Shown here: positions 46,943-56,662 of the stretch, in pieces
Layout: each line of letters opens with the position of its first letter
Position numbering within the stretch: position 1 is the stretch's first letter
NCBI RefSeq assembly: GCF_000152805.1
Contig: NZ_CH902578.1
Span: 3,521,906-3,585,905 of the forward strand
Source of the DNA: Maritimibacter alkaliphilus HTCC2654
GTDB lineage: Bacteria > Pseudomonadota > Alphaproteobacteria > Rhodobacterales > Rhodobacteraceae
DNA length: 64,000 bases
Reading direction: 5' to 3'
Notes under the pieces: generated by a model
Told to the model about the DNA's origin: nothing
The model's database searches: none
The model's input: the letters and a program-made list of their open reading frames with translations, nothing else
Position numbers and translations under genes: made by a program

Positions 46943-47464
46943 ATGGAACAGGCGAAGACCATCTGGAACTGGCTGGGCAGGCGGGCCGAGAACATTCTCG
47001 CGCTGCTCCTGTTTTCCATGTTCGTCACCTTCATCCTTCAGATCGTATTCCGGTACTTCCTGAGCCTTCCGGTGGGCTGGACCGTCGAATGGGTGACGAT
47101 CGCGTGGCTCTGGGGCATCCTCTTCGGTTTCGCCTTCGTGGTGCGCGAGACCGACATCATCCGGCTCGACATCGTCTATTCCGTCATGCCGCGTGGCATC
47201 CGCCGGGGCATGGACGTGGTGGTGGGTCTGACCATCGCCGCGATCTTCCTCTACACGCTGCCCGCGTCGTGGGATTACATCGACTTCATGATGCGCGAGC
47301 GCACGGCCTATATCCGGGTGCCGTTCTTCTGGGTCTTCATCATCTACATTCCCTTCGCGATTTCGGTCGCCGTGCGCGGCCTTATGACCGCGTGGGCGGG
47401 CATTCGCGGCACCGGGCCGACCTTCGACACCGAAACGAGCGCGGAGACGCACGACTATGATTGA
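46943..47464 (+). CDS. TRAP transporter small permease (DctQ family)
   Basis: 173 aa with four membrane helices. The start at 46943 follows CCGGAGGGGC. Signature region VGWTVEWVTIAWLWGILFGFAFVVRETDIIRLDIVY is typical of DctQ. It overlaps dctM by 8 bp. Confidence 0.88.
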   Translation: MEQAKTIWNWLGRRAENILALLLFSMFVTFILQIVFRYFLSLPVGWTVEWVTIAWLWGILFGFAFVVRETDIIRLDIVYSVMPRGIRRGMDVVVGLTIAAIFLYTLPASWDYIDFMMRERTAYIRVPFFWVFIIYIPFAISVAVRGLMTAWAGIRGTGPTFDTETSAETHDYD

Positions 47465-48752
47465 TCCCTTCACGCTCGCGCTGATCCTGATCGTGGCGCT
47501 GACGCTCATGGGGGCGTCGGTCGGACTTGCCATGATCGCGGGCAGCTTCGTCTACCTGATCTTCAAGGGCTTCGATCCGTCGATCGCGTCCGAAACGCTG
47601 CTTCAGGGCCTGTTCAACAACTACACGCTGCTGGCGATCCCGCTCTTTATCCTCGCCGCCGACATCATGAACATCGGGTCGCTGGCCGACCGTCTGCTCA
47701 GGTTCGCGCAGGCGCTGGTGGGCCGGTTCCGGGGCGGGCTGGGGCACGTCAACGTGGTCTCGTCGCTGATCTTCTCCGGCATGTCCGGGTCCGCTGTCGC
47801 GGATGCGGTCGGCATGGGCAAGATCATCATCAATCTGATGACTCGCGACGGGAAATATTCGAAAAGCTACGCCGCCGCGATCACCGCGGCCACCGCGACC
47901 GTCGGCCCGATCATCCCGCCGTCGATCCCGATGGTGCTCTATGCCATCGTGTCGGACCAATCGGTGGGCTTCCTGTTCGCCGCCGGGATGCTGCCCGGTC
48001 TGCTCATGGCCCTGATGATGGGCGTGATGAACTACATCATGGCCCGCCGCCACGACTTCCCGGTGGACGAGGTCGTCCCGATGCGCGACCTGCCCGGCAT
48101 CACGTGGAAGGCGCTTCCGGCCCTGATGCTCCCCGTGATCCTTCTGGGCGGCATCTACGGCGGCATCATGACCCCGACCGAAGCCGCCGCCGTGGCCGCG
48201 TTCTATGCGCTGCTCGTCTCGGCGCTGTTCTACCGCTCGGTGTCGTTCAAGGATTTCTATCAGGCGCTTCTGGGGTCGGCCCGGTCGACCGCGAGCGTCG
48301 GGGTGCTGGTCGCCGGTGCCATCACGTTCAACTACGTCATCACACGCGAAAACCTTCCCGTGTCGATCAGCGAATTCCTCGGCCAGTACGAACTCAGCCG
48401 GTTCTGGTTCCTGATCGTCATCAACCTTCTGTTCCTCGCCTTGGGCATGGTGCTGGAAGGGGGCGCGATCCTGCTGATCATCGTGCCGATCCTGATCCCG
48501 TCCGTGCGGGCGATGGGGATCGACCTTGTCCACTTCGGCGTGATCGTCGTGGTGAACGCGATGATCGGGCTGATTACGCCACCTTACGGGCTGCTCCTGT
48601 TCATCACCGCGAACATCACGCAGCAGCCGGTGGGGCGGATCATCCGTGATGTCTGGCCGTTCATCATCGCGCTGCTCGTGGCGCTGATGGTCATCACCTT
48701 CGTGCCGGACTTCGTGCTCTTCCTGCCGCGGCTTCTGGGATACCAAGGGTAA
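47457..48752 (+). CDS. TRAP transporter large permease (DctM family)
   Basis: 431 aa, about 12 membrane segments. DctM motifs: GMSGSAVADAVGMGKIIINLM, TVGPIIPPSIPMVLYAI and GLITPPYGLLLF. Na+-driven uptake of the ligand delivered by the DctP receptor. The stop is 4 bp before the QuiC gene. Confidence 0.93.
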   Translation: MIDPFTLALILIVALTLMGASVGLAMIAGSFVYLIFKGFDPSIASETLLQGLFNNYTLLAIPLFILAADIMNIGSLADRLLRFAQALVGRFRGGLGHVNVVSSLIFSGMSGSAVADAVGMGKIIINLMTRDGKYSKSYAAAITAATATVGPIIPPSIPMVLYAIVSDQSVGFLFAAGMLPGLLMALMMGVMNYIMARRHDFPVDEVVPMRDLPGITWKALPALMLPVILLGGIYGGIMTPTEAAAVAAFYALLVSALFYRSVSFKDFYQALLGSARSTASVGVLVAGAITFNYVITRENLPVSISEFLGQYELSRFWFLIVINLLFLALGMVLEGGAILLIIVPILIPSVRAMGIDLVHFGVIVVVNAMIGLITPPYGLLLFITANITQQPVGRIIRDVWPFIIALLVALMVITFVPDFVLFLPRLLGYQG

Positions 48753-48756
48753 CCAC

Positions 48757-50640
48757 ATGAAAACCTCCATCGCGACCGTCTCGATCTCTGGCTCACTGAC
48801 GGACAAGCTGGAGGCCATCGCGGCGGCGGGCTATGACGGGATCGAGATCTTCGAGCAGGATTTCATCGCCTTCGACGGCAGCCCCCGCGACGTGGGCCGG
48901 ATGGTGCGCGACCACGGGCTCGAGATCACGCTGTTTCAGCCGTTCCGCGACTTTGAGGGCCTGCCTGAACCCTACCGCTCCAAAGCCTTCGACCGGGCCG
49001 AGCGCAAGTTCGACCTGATGGGCGAGCTTGGCACCGATCTGGTGCTCTATTGCTCCTCCTGCCATCCCAAGGCGCTCGGTGGGATCGACCGGGCGGCGGA
49101 CGATTTCGCCGAGTTGGGCGAACGGGCGGGAGCGCGCGGGATGCGGGTCGGGTATGAGGCGCTGGCTTGGGGCAAGCATGTCAGCGACCATCGCGACGCA
49201 TGGGAAATCGTGCGCCGGGCGGATCATCCCAACATCGGCCTGATCCTCGACAGTTTCCACACGCTCGGGCGCGGCATCGACCCCGAGACGATCCGGCGGA
49301 TCCCCGGTGACAAGATCTTCTTCATCCAACTGGCCGATGCGCCGAAGATCGACATGGACCTGCTTTACTGGTCGCGCCACTTCCGCAACATGCCGGGCGA
49401 AGGCGATCTGCCGGTCAAAGCCTTCATGCAGGCGGTCATGGCGGCCGGATATGACGGGCCGATCAGTCTGGAAATTTTCAACGATCAGTTCCGGGGAAGC
49501 TCCACGCGGCAGGTGGCGCAGGACGGATACCGCTCGCTCGTCGCGTTGATGGATGACGTGCGCCGGGCCGAGCCGGCGCTGGACATCGACCTGCCGCGCA
49601 TTCCAGCCCGGGTGCCCAGCCACGGGGTGAGCTTCATCGAATTCGCGACGCGCGGGGACGAGGCCGACAAGCTCGAAGCGCTTCTGGCGACATTGGGTTT
49701 CGCGCCCTCCGGCACCCACCGCAACAAGGCGGTCAGCTTGTGGAGCCAAGGCGGCGTGCGGATCGTGCTGAACAAGGAGACCGAGGGACACGCCGCGACC
49801 GCGTTCAACGCGCGCGGCACGACCGTCTGCGATATCGGGTTGCGCGTGGCCGATGCCCAAGCCGTCGTCGACCGGGCCGGGGCGCTTGGGATCGCGCCGT
49901 TTTCCCAGCCCATCGGGCCGGGCGAGATGGACATTCCGGCCATTCGCGGCCTGTCCGGTTCGGTGCTGCATTTCATCGACGAAGGCACCGGGCTCGAACA
50001 CGTCTGGCAGGTCGAATTCGGGCAGAGCGAGACACCGGCGGGCGCGGGGATCACGGGCATCGACCACATCGCGCAGACCATGAGTTACGAGGACATGCTG
50101 TCGTGGACGCTGTTCTATACCTCGGTCTTTGACATGCGGAAATCGGCCATGGTCGATGTGTTCGACCCGGACGGGTTGGTGCGCAGTCAGGTGGTCGAAA
50201 GCCCGGACGGGGCGCTCAAGATCACGCTCAACGGGGCCGACAGTCACCGCACGCTGGCGGGCCGCTTCCTGTCCGAAACCTTCGGGGCCTCGGTTCAGCA
50301 CGTGGCGCTCGCGACCGACGACATCTTTTCGACGCTCACCGACATGACGGCGCGGGGGTTCGAGCCGTTACCGATGCCGCAGAATTATTATGACGACCTC
50401 GCGGCCCGCTTCGATATCGCGCCGGACCTTCTGGCGCGGATGCAAGAGTTGAACGTCCTTTACGATCACGACGAAAAAGGCGCGTTCTTCCAGTGTTATT
50501 CCAAGGCCTTCGCCGGCGGCTTGTTCTTCGAGATCCTGCAACGCGATCCGGGCTACACCGGCTTCGGCGCGCCCAATGCCCCGTTCCGCATCGCCGCCCA
50601 GAAACGGCAGGTGCGGGGGCGGGGGATGCCTGCCCGCTAG
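48757..50640 (+). CDS. quiC: 3-Dehydroshikimate dehydratase, QuiC type (TIM barrel + HPPD-like VOC fusion)
   Basis: 627 aa, the length of Pseudomonas QuiC1. Residues 1-270 form the metal-dependent TIM barrel with ligands E134 (YEALAW), D165 (LDSFH), Q191 (IQLAD) and E239 (SLEIFND), the same set as in the QuiC family. Residues ~285-627 are a double VOC module like 4-hydroxyphenylpyruvate dioxygenase with H437, H515 and E592 in the iron-ligand places. Converts 3-dehydroshikimate to protocatechuate; the C-terminal module's activity is unclear. Last gene of the quinate/shikimate operon. Confidence 0.9.
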   Translation: MKTSIATVSISGSLTDKLEAIAAAGYDGIEIFEQDFIAFDGSPRDVGRMVRDHGLEITLFQPFRDFEGLPEPYRSKAFDRAERKFDLMGELGTDLVLYCSSCHPKALGGIDRAADDFAELGERAGARGMRVGYEALAWGKHVSDHRDAWEIVRRADHPNIGLILDSFHTLGRGIDPETIRRIPGDKIFFIQLADAPKIDMDLLYWSRHFRNMPGEGDLPVKAFMQAVMAAGYDGPISLEIFNDQFRGSSTRQVAQDGYRSLVALMDDVRRAEPALDIDLPRIPARVPSHGVSFIEFATRGDEADKLEALLATLGFAPSGTHRNKAVSLWSQGGVRIVLNKETEGHAATAFNARGTTVCDIGLRVADAQAVVDRAGALGIAPFSQPIGPGEMDIPAIRGLSGSVLHFIDEGTGLEHVWQVEFGQSETPAGAGITGIDHIAQTMSYEDMLSWTLFYTSVFDMRKSAMVDVFDPDGLVRSQVVESPDGALKITLNGADSHRTLAGRFLSETFGASVQHVALATDDIFSTLTDMTARGFEPLPMPQNYYDDLAARFDIAPDLLARMQELNVLYDHDEKGAFFQCYSKAFAGGLFFEILQRDPGYTGFGAPNAPFRIAAQKRQVRGRGMPAR

Positions 50641-50643
50641 CGG

Positions 50644-51066
50644 CTAGTCCTTGATCCGGCGGACGTAGAGTTCAAGCTTGTGGCTCACGATTTCGAACCC
50701 GTGCTTGCGCGCGATGTCTTCCTGTAGCCGCTCGATCTCGTCCGAGACGAATTCGATCACCTCGCCGGTGTCCACGTCGATGAAATGGTCGTGGTGGTCG
50801 GTCGGCGCGGGTTCGAACCGGGTGCGCCCATCCTCGAACGTATGGCGTTCGATCAGGCCGTGCTCGGCCAGCGTGTTCATGGTGCGATAGACGGTGGCGA
50901 TGTTCACGCCCGGCTCGATCGCGCTGACCTTGCGATGCAGTTCCTCGACATCCGGGTGATCGGTCGCGCCTTCGAGCACTTCCAGAATCACACGGCGTTG
51001 CCCGGTGATCCTGAGGCCACTTCTTCGCGAGCGTTCTAGGAGTGTGTCGTCCTGCGAACCGGTCAT
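50644..51066 (-). CDS. mur: Fur-family regulator, probable manganese regulator Mur
   Basis: 140 aa from 51066 (MTGSQDDTLL). DNA-binding N-terminus (RITGQRRVILEVLEG...NIATVYRTMNTLAEHGLI) and metal-binding HHDHFID. No CxxC zinc motifs, as usual in alphaproteobacterial Fur/Mur. Divergent from sitABCD with two palindromic sites between, so it probably represses the importer when Mn is sufficient. An iron-responsive Fur cannot be excluded from sequence alone. Confidence 0.8.
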   Translation of the reverse strand: MTGSQDDTLLERSRRSGLRITGQRRVILEVLEGATDHPDVEELHRKVSAIEPGVNIATVYRTMNTLAEHGLIERHTFEDGRTRFEPAPTDHHDHFIDVDTGEVIEFVSDEIERLQEDIARKHGFEIVSHKLELYVRRIKD

Positions 51067-51128
51067 GTCTCGGTCATATACGTCTCGGGCGGGGCCGCCC
51101 ATGGCAAAATGATCTCGGCTCACCTTGT

Positions 51129-51143
51129 TGCAAATGATTTGCA
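51129..51143. promoter_or_regulatory. Palindrome upstream of sitA and mur (Fur-family site)
   Basis: TGCAAATGATTTGCA is a perfect 15-bp palindrome (7-bp arms, 1-bp centre) about 97 bp upstream of sitA and 62 bp upstream of mur. It fits a Mur/Fur-type operator. Confidence 0.65.
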
Positions 51144-51174
51144 CTTGCAAGACGCTTGAGAATCTGTATCCCTA

Positions 51175-51193
51175 GTTGCAATTCATTCGCAAC
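51175..51193. promoter_or_regulatory. Second imperfect palindrome upstream of sitA
   Basis: GTTGCAATTCATTCGCAAC has 8-bp arms matching at 6 positions, 47 bp before the sitA start. It shares the TTGCAA/TTGCGAA words with the first site and could be a lower-affinity copy. Confidence 0.5.
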
Positions 51194-51240
51194 TGGTTGC
51201 GCGCTGGCCGCGCACCGGACAGCGACGGAAAGGATAGAGG

Positions 51241-52146
51241 ATGAGAACGCGGATAATCGCTTTGGTGGCCGGTGTCGCGGCAAGCGCCCTGATGGGCTCG
51301 GTCGCCACGGCTGACGAACACCGGATGAAGGTGGTGACCACCTTCACCGTGCTGGCCGACATGGCCGAGAACGTGGCGGGGGAGGCGGCCGAGGTCGTGT
51401 CTGTCACCAAGCCCGGCGCCGAGATTCACGGGTATGAGCCGACCCCCCGCGACCTTGTCGGCGCGCAGGACGCCGATCTGATCCTGTGGAACGGGATGAA
51501 TCTGGAGCTCTGGTTCGAGCAGTTCCTGCGCAATCTGGGCGACGTCCCATCGGTGACGCTGACGGACGGGATCGAGCCGATCCCGATTGCGGAGGGCGCA
51601 TATGAGGGCAAGCCGAACCCCCATGCCTGGATGGGGCTCGACAATGCGATCGTCTATATCGACAACATCGCCGCCGCCTTCGCGCAACATGATCCGGACA
51701 ACGCCGCGACATATGAGGCCAATGCGGCCGCCTACAAGGACGAACTCCGCGCCACTCTCGAACCGCTGCGCGAAACGGTCGCCGAGATTGCCGAAGACCA
51801 ACGCTGGCTCGTCACCTGCGAAGGGGCGTTCAGCTACCTCGCCCGCGATTTCGGTCTGCGTGAGCTGTATCTCTGGCCGATGAACGCGGACCAGAACGGA
51901 ACGCCCCAGCAGGTGCGCAAGGTGATCGACGGGGTGCGTGACAACGACATTCCGGTGGTCTTCTGCGAAAGCACGGTGAACACGTCGCCCGCCGAACAGG
52001 TCGCGCGCGAAACCGGCGCGGCCTATGGCGGCGTGCTGTATGTCGACAGCCTGTCCGAGCCGGACGGCCCGGTGCCGACCTACCTCGACCTTCTGCGCGT
52101 CACCGCCGAGACGGTCGTCAAAGGCCTTGCATCCAACGGGGGCTGA
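51241..52146 (+). CDS. sitA: Manganese/iron ABC transporter substrate-binding protein
   Basis: 301 aa. Signal peptide [20 protein letters not shown]. Cluster A-1 metal receptor: ligand regions [23 protein letters not shown], the [14 protein letters not shown] loop and [10 protein letters not shown]. The His-His-Glu-Asp pattern without a histidine-rich loop favours Mn/Fe over Zn. The start at 51241 is preceded by GGAAAGGATAG. First gene of sitABCD. Confidence 0.9.
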   Translation: MRTRIIALVAGVAASALMGSVATADEHRMKVVTTFTVLADMAENVAGEAAEVVSVTKPGAEIHGYEPTPRDLVGAQDADLILWNGMNLELWFEQFLRNLGDVPSVTLTDGIEPIPIAEGAYEGKPNPHAWMGLDNAIVYIDNIAAAFAQHDPDNAATYEANAAAYKDELRATLEPLRETVAEIAEDQRWLVTCEGAFSYLARDFGLRELYLWPMNADQNGTPQQVRKVIDGVRDNDIPVVFCESTVNTSPAEQVARETGAAYGGVLYVDSLSEPDGPVPTYLDLLRVTAETVVKGLASNGG

Positions 52147-52157
52147 GGCGCGTATTC

Positions 52158-53051
52158 ATGCAGGCAGACAAGGCAGCGGGAGTGATGAACGTGGAAGCGC
52201 AGACCGCCGGCATAACCGCGCGTGACGTTACCGTGACCTACCGCAACGGTCACACCGCGTTGCGCCATGCGAGTTTCGCGATCCCGCGCGGCACGGTGAC
52301 GGCGCTCGTCGGTGTGAACGGTGCGGGCAAGTCCACGCTCTTCAAGGCGATCATGGGGTTCGTGCCGGTCGCGGGCGGCGAGATCGAGCTTCTGGGCATG
52401 TCCGTGCGCGAGGCCCTGAAACGCAACCTCGTGGCCTATGTGCCCCAGTCGGAAGAGGTCGATTGGTCCTTTCCCGTGCTGGTCGAGGATGTGGTGATGA
52501 TGGGTCGCTATGGCCACATGGGGTTTCTGCGCCGCCCATCGAAAGCAGACCACGCCGCCGTCGCCGCCGCGCTCGACCGGGTGAACATGGGCGACTTTCG
52601 CCACCGCCAGATCGGGGAGCTTTCCGGCGGGCAGAAAAAGCGCGTCTTCCTCGCCCGCGCGCTGGCGCAGGACGGGCAGGTGATCCTGCTCGACGAGCCA
52701 TTCACGGGCGTGGATGTGAAAACCGAGGAACAGATCATCGCCCTGTTGCGGGAGTTGCGCGACGAGGGCCGGGTGATGCTGGTCTCGACCCACAACCTCG
52801 GCACCGTGCCGGAGTTCTGTGATCGCACGGTTCTGGTCAAGGGCACGGTCCTGAACCACGGCCTGACCGAGACGACCTTCACGCGCGCGAACCTCGAAGC
52901 CGCGTTCGGCGGCGTGCTTCGCCACTTCACGCTGGGCGGCACCGACCTGCATGACGACGAGGACGCGCGCCATATCTCGATCCTGACCGACGATGAGCGC
53001 CCCTTCGTCCAATACGGCGACGAGACGCGGGTGACGGAGCGTAAGGAATGA
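52158..53051 (+). CDS. sitB: Manganese/iron ABC transporter ATP-binding protein
   Basis: 297 aa. Walker [10 protein letters not shown], signature [17 protein letters not shown], Walker [13 protein letters not shown]-loop VSTHNLGTV. Longer C-terminal tail than typical SitB. ATG 52158 (or 52185 further in). It overlaps sitC by 4 bp. Confidence 0.92.
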   Translation: MQADKAAGVMNVEAQTAGITARDVTVTYRNGHTALRHASFAIPRGTVTALVGVNGAGKSTLFKAIMGFVPVAGGEIELLGMSVREALKRNLVAYVPQSEEVDWSFPVLVEDVVMMGRYGHMGFLRRPSKADHAAVAAALDRVNMGDFRHRQIGELSGGQKKRVFLARALAQDGQVILLDEPFTGVDVKTEEQIIALLRELRDEGRVMLVSTHNLGTVPEFCDRTVLVKGTVLNHGLTETTFTRANLEAAFGGVLRHFTLGGTDLHDDEDARHISILTDDERPFVQYGDETRVTERKE

Positions 53052-53908
53052 GCGTGCTCTTCGAGCCTTTCACCTACGGCTACATGACCAACGCGATGTG
53101 GGTCTCGGCGCTCGTCGGTGCGGTCTGTGCGTTCCTTTCGTCCTACCTGATGCTCAAGGGCTGGTCCCTGATCGGCGATGCGTTGTCGCATTCGGTGGTG
53201 CCGGGGGTTGCGGGGGCCTATCTGCTCGGGCTGCCCTTCGCTCTGGGCGCATTTCTGTCGGGCGGGCTGGCGGCGGCGGCGATGCTGTTTCTGTCGGATC
53301 GTTCCGGGCTGAAGGTCGATGTCATCATCGGGATCATCTTCACCTCGTTCTTCGGGCTGGGGCTGTTCATGGCTTCGGTGAACCCGATGGCGGTGTCGCT
53401 TCAGACGATCACCATGGGCAACATCCTTGCCATCTCGCCGGACGACACGCTGCAACTGGCCATCATCGGCTTCGTCTCGCTCGCCGTTCTGATCGCCAAG
53501 TGGAAAGACCTGATGGTGGTGTTCTTCGATGAAAGCCACGCGCGGTCGATCGGGCTGCGCCCCGGTCTGCTCAAGGCCGTGTTCTTAATGCTCCTCTCGG
53601 CCAGCGTGGTGGCCGCGATGCAGACGGTCGGCGCGTTCCTCGTCATTGCGATGGTGGTGACGCCGGGGGCGACCGCCTATCTGCTCTGCGACCGCTTCCC
53701 GCGGCTCATCCTGACCTCGGTGGCCATCGGCGCGGTGACGAGTTTCGTCGGTGCCTATGCGAGCTATTTCCTCGACGGCGCGACGGGCGGCATCATCGTC
53801 GTGCTGCAAACCGTGATCTTCCTCGTCACCTTCCTCGTCGCACCGAAACACGGGCTTCTCGCGGCCAGACGCAAGGCGCGGGCGGCACTGGACGGGGAGG
53901 CGGCCTGA
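53048..53908 (+). CDS. sitC: Manganese/iron ABC transporter permease
   Basis: 286 aa of the ABC-3 permease family: [26 protein letters not shown] is the conserved N-terminal motif; eight or nine membrane segments. Overlaps sitB by 4 bp and sitD by 1 bp. Forms the channel with SitD. Confidence 0.92.
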   Translation: MSVLFEPFTYGYMTNAMWVSALVGAVCAFLSSYLMLKGWSLIGDALSHSVVPGVAGAYLLGLPFALGAFLSGGLAAAAMLFLSDRSGLKVDVIIGIIFTSFFGLGLFMASVNPMAVSLQTITMGNILAISPDDTLQLAIIGFVSLAVLIAKWKDLMVVFFDESHARSIGLRPGLLKAVFLMLLSASVVAAMQTVGAFLVIAMVVTPGATAYLLCDRFPRLILTSVAIGAVTSFVGAYASYFLDGATGGIIVVLQTVIFLVTFLVAPKHGLLAARRKARAALDGEAA

Positions 53909-54735
53909 TGGACATGCTGCTCATGCCGTTTCAGTTCCCGTTCATGCAAAACGCGTTTCTGATTTCCGCGATCGTCGCGGTGCCGACCGCGCTTCTGTCG
54001 TGCTTCCTCGTGCTCAAGGGCTGGGCGCTGATGGGCGATGCGATCAGCCATGCGGTCCTGCCGGGGATCGTGCTCGCCTATGTGCTGGGCCTGCCCCTGA
54101 TCCTCGGCGCCTTCGCGGCCGGTATGGTGACGGCGGCGGCGACCGGGTATCTGTCCGAGAACAGCCGGGTGAAGCAGGATACCGTGATGGGTGTCGTCTT
54201 TTCCGGCATGTTCGGGCTGGGGCTGGTGATCTATGTCTCGCTCAACACCAACGTCCACCTCGACCACATCCTGTTCGGCAACATGCTGGGCGTGGGAGCC
54301 GAAGACCTCTGGACGGCAGGAGGGATCGCGGCGGTCGTGGTCGTGGCACTGCTGGTGAAATGGCGTGACCTCATGCTTCATGCCTTCGATCCGGCACAAG
54401 CGCAGGCCTCGGGTCTGCCGGTGGGGCTGCTCCATTATGGGCTGCTCACGATCCTGTCGCTGACCATCGTCGCGACCCTGTCGGCTACCGGGCTGATCCT
54501 TGCCGTGGGTCTGCTGATCGCGCCGGGGGCGACGGCGTTTCTGCTAGTGCGCAGGTTGGGCGCGATGCTCTGGGTGGCCGTGGTCGTCTGCCTGATCTCA
54601 ACGCTGGGCGGCACTTACGCCAGCTTCTTTCTCGACAGCGCGCCCGCGCCGACGATCATCCTTATCCTCACCGCTTTCTTCGTCGCGGCCTTCGTGCGTC
54701 GAACCATTCTGGTGCGCCGGGCCACGCTGGCCTGA
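53908..54735 (+). CDS. sitD: Manganese/iron ABC transporter permease
   Basis: 275 aa, paralogue of SitC with the same ABC-3 motif (LKGWALMGDAISHAVLPGIVLAYVLG). Last gene of the sit operon; the next gene (54747) is convergent with an 11-bp gap. Confidence 0.92.
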   Translation: MDMLLMPFQFPFMQNAFLISAIVAVPTALLSCFLVLKGWALMGDAISHAVLPGIVLAYVLGLPLILGAFAAGMVTAAATGYLSENSRVKQDTVMGVVFSGMFGLGLVIYVSLNTNVHLDHILFGNMLGVGAEDLWTAGGIAAVVVVALLVKWRDLMLHAFDPAQAQASGLPVGLLHYGLLTILSLTIVATLSATGLILAVGLLIAPGATAFLLVRRLGAMLWVAVVVCLISTLGGTYASFFLDSAPAPTIILILTAFFVAAFVRRTILVRRATLA

Positions 54736-54746
54736 CACCGTGCCGT

Positions 54747-56498
54747 CTAGTGCGCCATCAGGCGTTCCAGCACGGGGGTCAGGCTGTCGAGCAGCAGCGG
54801 GTCGCGCACGGTCTGGGTCAGGATCTTCTCGGCGGCGTCCAGACTGGTGACACGGGCCTTTTGCAGATGCGTCATGATCTCGACCAAGGTCGTGTCGTCA
54901 CAGGCGCCCGCCTGATAATGCCAAAGCGTAAGCGTCCCGGCCTGTGCGGCACGTGGGGCCAGCCCGCAGCGTTGCGATGGGTCCGCGTTGCGCCAGAACA
55001 GCGTGACCAGATCGGCCAGCGCGGAACTGTCGCTTGCGAAATAGGTATGGGCCAGCATGTCGTCGCCAAGGTCCGACATATCCACGCTGTCGAGGTTCGG
55101 GTCGGCCAGCAGCAGGTCTCCGGCCTGACCCGCACGCGGTGCGCTGCCATGCAGACGGCGGGACGTGGCGAGGGCGAAGTCCCGGTCCGAGGCATAGAGC
55201 GTCAGCCGTTCGGCCACCGGGCGGATCGTCGGCAACATGCCCGAAAACAGACCGGCATCCACGTCGGGCGCGGCGAAGACCACCTGAGAAAATACCGGAT
55301 CGTCGCCCGGTTCGATGTCGTTGCGCAACGCCATCAACTCCAACGCATCGGTCAGCGCCCGGTTGCCCATGCTGTGCGCGACGATGTGGATCGTGCCTGC
55401 GCCAGATCGGGCGACGAGGTCGTCGAGGAAGTGGGTCAACCGCCGGGCCGACACCCGGACCGACGCCTCATCCGCGGCATAGGCGAAGGCGCTGCCGCGT
55501 GAAGGCCACGAGTAAAGCACGGGGACGCCCGGAAAGTTCATGTCATGGGCCATCTGCGCGGTGCGGCGGGCGGCCTTGGCGAACGGCACGTTGAAGCCGT
55601 GCACGAAAACGAACAGGTCATCGGCGGCCCGATCCTCAAGCCGCGTGCGCATCGTGTCGTAGAAGTCGCCGGGTTCGACCGGCACGACGCTGTGAAGCAC
55701 AACATGCTTCGCCGGGTTTGGCCCGAACTCCAGCCGCCAGATGCTCGGCGCTTCGACGAGCGCGGGGGTATGGTCCGGAGGAATGCTCACCATAGCGATG
55801 CCGAGTTCCAGCGCGTCCCCCCGCATGCCGGAATAGAAGGTCGACGGCTGGCTTTCGTCCCCGCGCGCGCGGTCCGTCGCGTAGAAGACTTCGACCTCGT
55901 GAAAGCCGCCGTCACCTTCGCCACGGGTGGACCCGAAGCCAGAGGCCGGGGCGGTGGCGGCGAAGTCTGCGGAGGCCGCATAGCTTTCGGCGGCTGCCTC
56001 GTCGCCTGCCAGCCGGGCCAGATCGGCCAGACGCGCGAAGGTGGCGGACAGGATATCGCCCGAACGCCCGGAATCGCGCTGTTCGTCAAGGATGCCCTGA
56101 ACCATTTCAAGCGCGGCGGCGGGATTGCCCGCCTGCACGAACAGCGTCGCTGCGGTGTCGTAGAGCGCGACGGGGTCTTCCTCCAGCACCTGACGTTCGC
56201 GGGCGGCAAGGGCGCCGAGCTGGGCATAGAACCGCGCGGCTTCTTCGATCCGTCCTGCTTCGACGAGCAGTTCGGCCTTGAGCATTCCGAGGTCGAAGGT
56301 GATGCGCGGATCGGCCAGACCCGCCCCGGCAAGCGCCGCGTCCACGCGGGCGAGTGCCTCGTCGACCGGCAGCGCCGTAAGGTCGGCGAGTTCGAGTTGC
56401 AGCCGCGCAAACGCACGCTCGGTCTGGGCGCTTGCCGGTCGCGGTGCGCTGGTCATCAGGATCGCGACGATCAGAAACAAAAAGCGCAGAAACGACAT
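54747..56498 (-). CDS. Secreted alpha/beta hydrolase of the DUF900 type with helical-repeat N-terminus
   Basis: 583 aa. Signal peptide MSFLRFLFLIVAILMTSAPRP-like, cleavage near ASAQ. Residues ~30-180 are helical TPR-like repeats (EEAARFYAQLGALAA, AAALEMVQGILDEQ). Then a DUF900 alpha/beta hydrolase: FYATDRAR opening, oxyanion region FVHGFNVPF, nucleophile S376 in VAHSMGNRAL, aspartate in APDVDAGLF. A lipase/esterase or amidase of the envelope. It diverges from the caspase-trypsin-CHAT genes by 164 bp, and its repeat plus secreted enzyme layout matches theirs, so it may be part of the same system. Confidence 0.8.
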   Translation of the reverse strand: MSFLRFLFLIVAILMTSAPRPASAQTERAFARLQLELADLTALPVDEALARVDAALAGAGLADPRITFDLGMLKAELLVEAGRIEEAARFYAQLGALAARERQVLEEDPVALYDTAATLFVQAGNPAAALEMVQGILDEQRDSGRSGDILSATFARLADLARLAGDEAAAESYAASADFAATAPASGFGSTRGEGDGGFHEVEVFYATDRARGDESQPSTFYSGMRGDALELGIAMVSIPPDHTPALVEAPSIWRLEFGPNPAKHVVLHSVVPVEPGDFYDTMRTRLEDRAADDLFVFVHGFNVPFAKAARRTAQMAHDMNFPGVPVLYSWPSRGSAFAYAADEASVRVSARRLTHFLDDLVARSGAGTIHIVAHSMGNRALTDALELMALRNDIEPGDDPVFSQVVFAAPDVDAGLFSGMLPTIRPVAERLTLYASDRDFALATSRRLHGSAPRAGQAGDLLLADPNLDSVDMSDLGDDMLAHTYFASDSSALADLVTLFWRNADPSQRCGLAPRAAQAGTLTLWHYQAGACDDTTLVEIMTHLQKARVTSLDAAEKILTQTVRDPLLLDSLTPVLERLMAH

Positions 56499-56662
56499 GA
56501 TGAATCCCGGTTGCCGAACGTCAGGACATGCTATCGGCTGGTCTGTTTCTGTAAAGCCGTCGAATTGGGTCGTTTGGGAAATGGGCGAAATGGGCGTAGG
56601 CTCGGTTCGATAATTTCTCGAATCACAATTGCGCCAAAGTTTCTTTCGGTGGGGGAAAACCC

